Shown: positions 1 to 6,035 of the stretch, piece after piece
How the letters are laid out: each line of letters opens with the position of its first letter
How positions within the stretch are numbered: position 1 is the stretch's first letter
NCBI GenBank assembly: GCA_017538465.1
Contig: JAFYIW010000153.1
Location: forward strand, 1-11,822
Length of the DNA: 11,822 nucleotides
Reading direction: 5' to 3'
Source: Victivallales bacterium
Lineage (GTDB): Bacteria > Verrucomicrobiota > Lentisphaeria > Oligosphaerales > Oligosphaeraceae
Made by a program: the position numbers and the translations under genes
Notes under the pieces: generated by a model
Told to the model about the DNA's origin: nothing
What the model saw: only the letters and a program-made list of their open reading frames with translations
The model's database searches: none

Positions 1-1686
1 GACGCCGTGCGCGGCATCGACATCCTGGAGACCATCCCAATCTCCCGCGACTCCGCGCAGCAGCGCGCGGGACGCGCCGGGCGCGAGGCTCCCGGATTCT
101 GCAAACGACTCTGGAGTGCACTCGAACAGGACCACAAAATCCCCCACACACCGCCGGAAATCGTCCGCGTGGACCTCGCGGACGCACTGCTGGCAATCCA
201 CTGCGCTGGATGGACCGACGACGAGGCATTCCCCTGGTTCCAACGGCCACCGGAAAACAGCCTAAACGCCGCACGCGAACTCCTGCACAATCTCGGGCTC
301 TTGAAGCCCGATGGCGTCGCCACCGAAACCGGCCGCGCCGTCCTCGCCTTCCCCGCCCATCCACGGCTGGCACTGCTGCTCTGGAAGAGCGTCCAGGCGG
401 GCATCTACGATTTGGCCGCAGGCTGCGCCGCCATTCTGGCCTCGCGGCCGCTCATCGCCGCACGCACCATGCCCGCACGGCAACTCACCGAACTGCGCGG
501 GGGGCTACGTAGAGCGAAGCAAGACAGTTCCGGCCACTCCCCTCCTGAATCTGATTTTCTCGCTCAACTCGCCCTCGTGGAACAAGCCGCCACACAACAC
601 TTCAGCCAAGACGCCTGCGAGCGACTCGGCATCCAGGCAACTGCCGCCCGAGACATCGCCCGCGAATGGGCGGATTTCCGCCGCAGTTCCGTGCCTGCGG
701 CGAAGGGGGCTGTGCCTGCGGCGAAAGCCGCAGGGGACGCAGGTGACAAGGAAACCACTCTCGCCCGCCTACTTCTGGAGTGCTTCCCCGACCGCCTCGC
801 CCGCCGTCTAAACAAAGGCACGCTCTCCTGCGAACTCCAGGGCGGCAGACGCGCCACCCTCAGTCCCCGCAGCCTGGTGCGGGACGAGCCGCTTTTCATC
901 GCCGCCGAGCTCCGCGAGACCAGCGGCGGTTCCACGCCCGGCACCACCATTGAACTCTCGCTGGCCTCCGGCATCCGCGAGGAATGGCTCTGGGAACTCT
1001 TCCCCGATGCCCTCCAGGAGACCGACACTGTCTTCTGGGATGACGTCAAGCAGCAGATTCTCCGCCGCCGCACCCTCTCCTGCCTGGGATTGGTTCTCGA
1101 GGAATCCGTGCGCAACGACCCGCCTCCCGACCAGGCCGCCGCACTTCTCTTTGCCGAAATCGACTCCTCCAACAATCTCCCGCTGTTGGGCTGGGATGAA
1201 AAATGCCTCGGCTGGATTGACCGCGTACGCTTCCTGCGCCCCCATTTCCCCGAACTGGAATTGCCAGAATACACCGATGAGGAGTGCCGCGCCATCCGAA
1301 AAGCGCTTTGCGAAGGCGAGCGCACCTACGCCGCCGTACGCAACAAGCCCGCCCTGCCCTTCTTGCAAGCCATCCTCACCCCGAAGCAGCTCGTCGCCGT
1401 GGAACGCCTGGCTCCTGCAACCATTCCCCTCCCGCGCAACCGCAAAATGCGTATCGAATACCATCCCGGACAGCCCCCGAAGGGCCGCGCCCGCATCCAG
1501 GAACTCTACGACGTGACCGGTCCCCTCACCGTTGGCGACGGCCGCATCCCCGTCCTGCTGGACATTCTCGCACCTAATATGCGCACTGTCCAAATCACCG
1601 ACGACCTTCCGCGCTTCTGGCAAGTCCACTACCCCGCCATCAAGCCCCAGCTCTCCCGCCGCTACCCCAAGCATGAGTGGCGGTAG
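1..1686 (+). CDS. hrpB: ATP-dependent RNA helicase HrpB, C-terminal part (5' end outside window)
   Basis: The frame is open from base 1, so the gene starts upstream; 561 codons are present of a family usually about 800-850 residues long. The first visible part, with GIDILETIPISRDSA followed by QQRAGRAGR (bases 58-84), is helicase motif VI of DEAH-box proteins, containing the arginines that contact ATP. Next come the winged-helix/helical-bundle region and, at the end, the HrpB-specific C-terminal domain: IEYHPGQPP, GDGRIPVLLDILAPN, VQITDDLPRFW and the terminal RRYPKHEWR, all typical of HrpB. The DEAH box and Walker motifs would lie before the window. HrpB is a cytoplasmic helicase whose substrate is poorly known in most bacteria. 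Oddity: bases 691-734 add an alanine-rich segment with two VPAAK units and a perfect palindrome. Adenine deaminase follows 33 nt after the TAG stop. The family call is very secure; the insertion being recent is inference. Confidence 0.95.
   Translation, partial: DAVRGIDILETIPISRDSAQQRAGRAGREAPGFCKRLWSALEQDHKIPHTPPEIVRVDLADALLAIHCAGWTDDEAFPWFQRPPENSLNAARELLHNLGLLKPDGVATETGRAVLAFPAHPRLALLLWKSVQAGIYDLAAGCAAILASRPLIAARTMPARQLTELRGGLRRAKQDSSGHSPPESDFLAQLALVEQAATQHFSQDACERLGIQATAARDIAREWADFRRSSVPAAKGAVPAAKAAGDAGDKETTLARLLLECFPDRLARRLNKGTLSCELQGGRRATLSPRSLVRDEPLFIAAELRETSGGSTPGTTIELSLASGIREEWLWELFPDALQETDTVFWDDVKQQILRRRTLSCLGLVLEESVRNDPPPDQAAALLFAEIDSSNNLPLLGWDEKCLGWIDRVRFLRPHFPELELPEYTDEECRAIRKALCEGERTYAAVRNKPALPFLQAILTPKQLVAVERLAPATIPLPRNRKMRIEYHPGQPPKGRARIQELYDVTGPLTVGDGRIPVLLDILAPNMRTVQITDDLPRFWQVHYPAIKPQLSRRYPKHEWR
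691..734 (+). repeat. In-frame short tandem repeat and palindrome inside hrpB
   Basis: The 14-mer starting GTGCCTGCGG occurs at 691 and again at 712, a 21-bp period that yields VPAAKGA then VPAAKAA. The second copy runs into a perfect hairpin, CCTGCGGC (715-722), GAAA loop (723-726), GCCGCAGG (727-734). The insert keeps the reading frame. Seen directly; its origin as a mobile palindrome is inference. Confidence 0.6.
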
Positions 1687-1719
1687 CCCGACGTGAATCC
1701 CCCAAGTCACCACACGCAA

Positions 1720-3381
1720 ATGTCTCTCAGTGAACGCATCGCCACCGCCCGAGGTACGCGCAAGGCGCATCTGGTGGTCAAAAACGCCCGTATCTTTCAC
1801 CTGGCCACAGGGGAGTTCGAGACGGCGGACATCGCCATTGACAGCACCGGTGTCATCGCCGGCATCGGTCCAGGCTACTCTGGCAATCTCGAACTGGATG
1901 CCACGGGCCTGACCGCCGTGCCCGGCTTCATCGACGCGCATCTCCACCTCGAGTCCTCCCTGATGACGCCGCCGGAATTCGAGCGCTGCGCCCTCCGGCA
2001 TGGTGTCACCACCGCAGTCTGCGACCCGCACGAACTCGCCAATGTGGTCGGCACCGCCGCCTTCGAGTACTTCTTCGCCTGCGCGGAGAAGCTCGCGATG
2101 ACGCTTCTGGTTCGCCTCCCCGGCTGCGTGCCCGCCACCCAACTGGAGACATCAGGGGCCACCATCACCGCCGAAGACCTGGCCGAATGGCACGAACGCC
2201 ATCCCGAGACCGCCCTCGCCGAACTGATGAATGTCCCAGGAGTACTCCACCAAGATGACGAGCTGCTGAGAAAAATCTCGTTGTTTGGCCGGATTGACGG
2301 GCATTGCCCATTGTTGTCCGGCAAAGACCTCAATGCCTACATCTCGGTCGGCGTGCGCAACGACCACGAATGCTCCACGCTAGCGGAGGCGCAGGAGAAA
2401 CTGCGCCGGGGTCTCCAGGTCTTCATCCGCGAGGGCAGCGCCGCCCGCAACCTGGACACCCTTCTGCCCCTGTTGACCATCGAGAACTCGCCCTTCCTGG
2501 CCTTCTGCACCGATGACCGCAATCCGATCGACCTGCAGACAATGGGCTACCTCGACGGCATGATTTCCCGCGTCATCGAGGCGGGCATTCCCCCACTGGT
2601 GGCCTACCGCATCGCCAGCTGGTCCGCCGCTCACGCTCTTGGGCTTACCGACCGAGGACTCATCGCACCGGGGATGCGGGCGGACATCGTGCTGCTCTCG
2701 GACTTCGAGCGATGCAGGGTGAAGAACGTGCTGGTCAATGGCCGTCCCGCCACTGGCATCACCTACGCGCACGGCACGCTCCCCACTCCGGATGGCTTCC
2801 GCGACACTGTCCACTGCAAGGAAATGACCGCCGAAGACTTCCAGCTGCTCCCCGCCCCCGGCAAGACGGTGCCGGTCATTGGCGTGCGGGACGGCGATTT
2901 GGTCACCGACTTCCTGGAGCTGCTTCCCACTGACGAGGATGTCCTGCCCATCGCGGTGATTGAGCGCCACGGCAAAAACGGCAACATCGGCAAAGGCCAT
3001 GTGCGGGGATTCGGCCTGAAGAAGGGCGCGATCGCCTCCAGCGTCGGCCACGCCTCCCACAACCTCTGCGTGGTCGGAACCAATGCAGAGGACATGGCGG
3101 TAGCCGTCAATGCGCTACGGGAATCCCAGGGCGGCTTCGTGGTCGTCTGCGATGGTGCGGTGACGGGCCTGGTTCCTCTGCCCATCGCGGGACTCTTCTC
3201 CGACAAGCCCGCCGAGACCATCGCCGCGCAGCTGGAGCATCTGCACCGCGCCGTACGGGAGTGTGGCTGCACGCTACAGGAGCCTTTTCTGCAGATGTCC
3301 TTCCTGCCATTGCCGGTCATCCCGCATCTCAAGCTCACCGACCTGGGACTGGTGGACGTGGATCGCTTCGAACTGGTGTAG
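1720..3381 (+). CDS. ade: Adenine deaminase
   Basis: Metal-dependent amidohydrolase converting adenine to hypoxanthine and ammonia in cytoplasmic purine salvage. Numbering from the ATG at 1720 (553 aa), the hallmarks are in order: FIDAHLHLESS with metal ligands H74 and H76, CDPHE (101-105), GHCPLLSGKDLNAY with H195, a following NDHE, IREGSAARN, and CTDDRNP with D265 and D266. Then comes the family's C-terminal domain with GFGLKKGAIASSVGHASHN and a final FLPLPVIPHLKLTD. These stretches match E. coli Ade closely by recall. A GTG at 1693 in the same frame would add nine residues. I chose the ATG because family similarity begins after it, but neither start has a convincing ribosome binding site. 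The gene follows hrpB by 33 nt and has no promoter of its own that I can see, so co-transcription is likely. All key residues are present, so it should be active. Confidence 0.95.
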   Translation: MSLSERIATARGTRKAHLVVKNARIFHLATGEFETADIAIDSTGVIAGIGPGYSGNLELDATGLTAVPGFIDAHLHLESSLMTPPEFERCALRHGVTTAVCDPHELANVVGTAAFEYFFACAEKLAMTLLVRLPGCVPATQLETSGATITAEDLAEWHERHPETALAELMNVPGVLHQDDELLRKISLFGRIDGHCPLLSGKDLNAYISVGVRNDHECSTLAEAQEKLRRGLQVFIREGSAARNLDTLLPLLTIENSPFLAFCTDDRNPIDLQTMGYLDGMISRVIEAGIPPLVAYRIASWSAAHALGLTDRGLIAPGMRADIVLLSDFERCRVKNVLVNGRPATGITYAHGTLPTPDGFRDTVHCKEMTAEDFQLLPAPGKTVPVIGVRDGDLVTDFLELLPTDEDVLPIAVIERHGKNGNIGKGHVRGFGLKKGAIASSVGHASHNLCVVGTNAEDMAVAVNALRESQGGFVVVCDGAVTGLVPLPIAGLFSDKPAETIAAQLEHLHRAVRECGCTLQEPFLQMSFLPLPVIPHLKLTDLGLVDVDRFELV

Positions 3382-3422
3382 GGTCACCAGAGCCTTGGCA
3401 GTTTTCCCAAACAATCGCAAAG

Positions 3423-3443
3423 GGCGTGCAGGCTTGCCACGCC
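3423..3443. repeat. Small hairpin downstream of ade
   Basis: GGCGTG (3423-3428) and CACGCC (3438-3443) form a 6-bp stem around a 9-nt loop, 41 bp after the ade stop. It has no T-run on its 3' side, so it is not a standard intrinsic terminator, though it could stall polymerase or protect the 3' end. It may equally be one more of the palindromic repeats in this gap. Confidence 0.4.
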
Positions 3444-3503
3444 GAAGCCGATGGGCGGAGGCTGGAGCACGTCCCTCCCGACTTCCTCCAACCTCCCTGG
3501 CGG

Positions 3504-3545
3504 GACCTGAGACCTGAGGCCTGCAACCTGAGACATCAGGACCTT
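3504..3545. repeat. Heptanucleotide tandem repeat, consensus GACCTGA
   Basis: Six consecutive 7-mers can be read: GACCTGA, GACCTGA, GGCCTGC, AACCTGA, GACATCA, GGACCTT. The first two are identical and the rest are degenerate. The same CCTGAGGCCTG vocabulary recurs in the other long intergenic region at 5846-5921, so this looks like a dispersed short-repeat family rather than chance. Confidence 0.6.
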
Positions 3546-3564
3546 TAACTTTTTGGAATTATAC

Positions 3565-3833
3565 CGTTAACTTGCCTTTGTCGGCGGCGAAGCGGGGGAG
3601 GAAGCCAGGCCCCAGTCATGCGGTCGCGGAGCGGGGGTACCGACGGCGTCTCGCCGTCGGGTGACAAGACCAGTCTGTGGAACGAGCAACGCAGGTGTTT
3701 TTGACACGCGGCCATTTCCGACGGCGGGACGCCGTCGGTACCCTCCCTGCGGGGCTGTTCCCGTTGACGTGCCGCCACCTTCGGCATTCGTGGCACGACT
3801 GCGGTGGCCATCATGCCTCAAGGCAAGTTAACG
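3565..3833. repeat. 269-bp inverted-repeat element (MITE-like or palindromic repeat cluster)
   Basis: The ends are perfect 14-bp inverted copies: CGTTAACTTGCCTT at 3565-3578 and AAGGCAAGTTAACG at 3820-3833. Inside lie two units inverted to each other, 3635-3660 and 3718-3743, agreeing at 25 of 26 positions; each begins (or ends) with GGGTACC and contains a perfect palindrome of CCGACGGCG and CGCCGTCGG around a 3-nt loop (3640-3660 and 3718-3738). The rest of the two halves differs. There is no transposase frame, so movement would need an enzyme supplied elsewhere. No clean target duplication is visible. The structure is seen directly; the mobile-element reading is inference. It may instead be an assembly of several dispersed repeats, or a bidirectional transcription stop between convergent genes. 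Confidence 0.6.
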
Positions 3834-3892
3834 AAATACTTCCCCAGAGGAAACCACCGTATTGATATGATTCCCTTTTCATTTGCAACAGA

Positions 3893-3985
3893 TTACTGGC
3901 ACTGTTGGAAGAAGGCGGGGCCGCCGAGGTCTTCCAGCAGCGTCAGGGGGATATATCCCATGACCCAGCCGGTCATCAGGCACTA
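3893..3985 (-). pseudogene. Coding continuation of the (alpha/alpha)6 gene beyond an in-frame TAG
   Basis: Reading on past the TAG at 3985-3983 in the same frame gives 29 more codons and then TAA (3895-3893). The product, CLMTGWVMGYIPLTLLEDLGG and a short tail, is protein-like and continues naturally from HDADWGP: a WGPYC...GW helix is a plausible last helix of an (alpha/alpha)6 barrel. TAG differs by one base from TAC or TAT, so a tyrosine codon may have been lost. Alternatives are a sequencing error or amber readthrough. hrpB and ade both end at TAG after complete family C termini, which argues against TAG being a general sense codon here. Confidence 0.6.
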
Positions 3986-5725
3986 GGGTCCCCAGTCGGC
4001 GTCGTGGGCGATGCCGTGATATTCCCGCAAGTCCATGTCGTAAGCCCGCATCCAGGCGCCGTCAAACCGCGCGTCCTGGCTTTGAATTTGGATATTGAGC
4101 AGATATCGTCGCACGCCCTGATAGAGGCGTTCCACTTGTGCGGAGAGTTCCGTCGGGAGGCTGCTGCGTCGCAGTAATCCTAGCGTGGCAAAGAGATAGT
4201 TGTTGCAGTAGAGCTGGTCGCCAATCCGGTCTCGGCCGTTGCCCGAGGCCACGGCCGCCTCCACGGCGCTGGTGCGCTGAAAGATGTCGTCCTCCCGGAA
4301 GCCGCCACAGGGTTCCTGGAGGGCCTCGTAATAGTCCAGCAATTGCTTCAGGCGCAGTGTGCAGTCCGTCTTGCCCAGGACATGCAGACTTGCGAAGAGC
4401 AGAATGGCGCGACTCAGCGCATCGGGTTTGGAGTGCCCCATCGCCGTGGAGTCCAGGTCCACCAACTCCGCGAAGCGCAGGACCGCCTTCTTGGCCTCGG
4501 CGGTGCCGTAGCAGAGCAGAAAGGCGGCCATTTCGCCATAGAAGACTGGTGTGCGGCTGACCTCGCCGCCAACGCCGTCCTCCAGGGAGAAGCATCCCGA
4601 ATAGAGTCCGCATTCGCCAAGCCAGGAAATGCACGCCTCGGCGAGTCTTTCGGCGCATTCGCGGTAATGGCGGATACCAGTCATCCGCCAGAGGTAGAGC
4701 AGTGCCAGGCCATGCCGCGCGGAGTCGTTGGCGTAGATGACGGGGCTGTGGTCATACCAGCGCAGGAAGCCCGAGGCATCCTGGACATGACGGTCCAGGA
4801 GAAAATCCGCCATGGACTTGGCGGTTTCCAGCAATGACTGGTCCTGCGCGTAAACGCCCATGCCGGCGAAGAGCGCGGCGCTCATCAGGATGGCGTCCGT
4901 GCGGTAATTCTGGCGTGGCGAGTAGTCAGCGGAGAGGAACATCTCCAGGATGCCGTCGGTGCCGTCGGGCTTCGGCATCAGCCCGCAGCGTCGATGCCAG
5001 GCGACGGCGGATTGCAGTGCGGTTGCGGCGTCCGTGCCCTCGGAAATCATAAATGGCCGTGGCCAGGTCTGGTCGAATGCCTGCTCCACCAGAGTCCTTT
5101 CCGTCTGCGTGAGGTTGCTCCAGAGCGTGCACAGCAGGTCCCGCCATCGTGCGTAGGGACGCATGAAGAGCGCCTTGCAGGCGTGGAGATTCATCGTTGC
5201 GACGACGCATCCCTCCAGGTCGTCTATCAAAACGGGATAACGACGCGTCGGTTCGCGGACTGGCGCAGACACCCCGAGGAAATCGCCGCCTTCCATCAGG
5301 ACCTTTCGTGGGCGATTTGCGTGAAGCACCGATGGAATATAATATAAATTACTTGATTGCAATATGTTATTATTATATAATAGACATTCCTGGTTGAAGT
5401 GGCACTCCTTTCCCAGCGTAAAAGTGGAAAAGACCTCGCGGGCCAGGTAGTTTTGTACCGGCAGGGCCTCGACGTAGAATCGGACACCCCTGCGTTTCCA
5501 TTCCAGCAGGCGGTAGAGCGCATTGAGACCGGGTTCCGGCACGAAGCGCTGTCCCGCGTCATAGCAGGGCATCAGCACGCAAAGCGTCTCGGCGGGGACG
5601 TCGGTTTCCAGCAGGGCGTCCAGGCTTGCGAAAACCTCCACTTGGGCAAAGCGCTCCAGAAAGGAACGGAATTTTGCGTTTCCGCCAATGAGCCTGATTG
5701 GCATTTTACGGCTGGTGATCTGCAT
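3983..5725 (-). CDS. Putative (alpha/alpha)6-barrel carbohydrate-active protein, probably 3'-truncated by a nonsense codon
   Basis: 580 residues, no signal peptide, so likely cytoplasmic. Residues 1-220 look like an alpha/beta domain related to glutamine-amidotransferase-like or GH42 trimerisation folds: VLMPCYDAGQ, KVLMEGGDFLGVSAPV, then CVVATMNLHACK and RPYARWRDLL. Residues about 235-580 are repeated helical hairpins of a six-hairpin glycosidase type: SADYSPRQNYRTDAIL, YANDSARHGLALLYLWRM, RTPVFYGEMAAFLLCYGTA, QLYCNNYLFATLGLL, and HDADWGP at the stop. I cannot name a CAZy family or assign catalytic residues. The frame continues sensibly after the TAG, so the last helix is probably lost. Residues 112-131 come from a very AT-rich patch with TTA and ATA codons, unlike the rest. 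The start is the first ATG (5725); an ATG at residue 8 (5704) is possible and neither has a clear ribosome site. It is divergent from the secreted glycosidase at 6036, which suggests joint work on a carbohydrate. Confidence 0.7.
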   Translation of the reverse strand: MQITSRKMPIRLIGGNAKFRSFLERFAQVEVFASLDALLETDVPAETLCVLMPCYDAGQRFVPEPGLNALYRLLEWKRRGVRFYVEALPVQNYLAREVFSTFTLGKECHFNQECLLYNNNILQSSNLYYIPSVLHANRPRKVLMEGGDFLGVSAPVREPTRRYPVLIDDLEGCVVATMNLHACKALFMRPYARWRDLLCTLWSNLTQTERTLVEQAFDQTWPRPFMISEGTDAATALQSAVAWHRRCGLMPKPDGTDGILEMFLSADYSPRQNYRTDAILMSAALFAGMGVYAQDQSLLETAKSMADFLLDRHVQDASGFLRWYDHSPVIYANDSARHGLALLYLWRMTGIRHYRECAERLAEACISWLGECGLYSGCFSLEDGVGGEVSRTPVFYGEMAAFLLCYGTAEAKKAVLRFAELVDLDSTAMGHSKPDALSRAILLFASLHVLGKTDCTLRLKQLLDYYEALQEPCGGFREDDIFQRTSAVEAAVASGNGRDRIGDQLYCNNYLFATLGLLRRSSLPTELSAQVERLYQGVRRYLLNIQIQSQDARFDGAWMRAYDMDLREYHGIAHDADWGP

Positions 5726-6035
5726 AAGATGCGATAGTCACGAAATTAGTGGGATGATGCCTAAATGTAATCTGCGTTTCCGAAACCGTGATTTCGCATG
5801 GCCAACAACCTGCTTACTTGAGAAACAGGACATTTCCCAAGCGAGGTCCTGAGGCCTGTGTGTCCGAGGTCCTGAAGGCCTGAGTCCTGAGGCCTGTGTG
5901 TCCAAGGTCCTGAAGGCTTGGGCTTTTATCTGGAATTTTGTAAAACAGCCGTTTTTATCATTTTTCCGTATTATCTTTAGGCATTGCACGAAATCGGACT
6001 ATGCTCCTGTTACCGAAAACCCTTTTCAACCGAAC
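5726..6035. promoter_or_regulatory. Divergent intergenic region with promoters for both flanking genes
   Basis: These 310 bases separate the minus-strand enzyme and the secreted glycosidase and must hold or receive promoters for both. The centre is occupied by two 38-bp tandem repeats (5846-5921). To the right, 5922-6000 is AT-rich, with a small inverted repeat AAAAC-AGCC-GTTTT at 5942-5955 that could bind a regulator. I could not place a convincing -35/-10 pair with normal spacing on either strand. No gene or RNA is recognisable. Confidence 0.45.
5846..5921. repeat. Two tandem 38-bp repeats
   Basis: Copies at 5846-5883 and 5884-5921 agree at 35 of 38 positions; the differences are 5866/5904, 5880/5918 and 5883/5921. 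Each copy is built of CCTGAGG and CCTGAAGG pieces like those at 3504-3545. The GTG at 5898 that would extend the downstream gene's frame lies inside the second copy, which argues against using it as a start. Confidence 0.75.

Larger units (their letters stand above)
3382..3892. other. Repeat-rich intergenic region between ade and the minus-strand gene
   Basis: These 511 bases lie between two convergent genes. I see no credible gene: the short open frames here run through palindromes. Contents from left to right are a small hairpin (3423-3443), a heptamer tandem repeat (3504-3545), a 269-bp inverted-repeat element (3565-3833), and about 60 bp with nothing recognisable before the extended end of the minus-strand frame at 3893. 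No classical terminator with a T-tract is evident for either gene; the hairpins might serve instead. Confidence 0.7.

Noticed and set aside
808..2142. A 444-codon open frame on the minus strand
   Set aside because: It runs antisense across the end of hrpB and the start of ade, both secure by conserved motifs, and its translation is low-complexity Gly/Ala/Glu-rich.
3561..3839. ATAC on both sides of the inverted-repeat element as a target-site duplication
   Set aside because: The left ATAC touches the element (3561-3564) but the right one is two bases away (3836-3839), and four AT-rich bases match easily by chance.
3545..3865. Short open frames on both strands through the intergenic element
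   Set aside because: Their sequences are translations of the palindromes and terminal repeats, with no ribosome site or domain.
5846..5921. The direct repeats as a CRISPR array
   Set aside because: The two copies abut with no spacer between them and no cas gene is nearby.
5898..6035. GTG start extending the glycosidase by 46 residues
   Set aside because: The GTG is inside a tandem repeat, the added residues are unlike the rest, and they would place the signal peptide internally.
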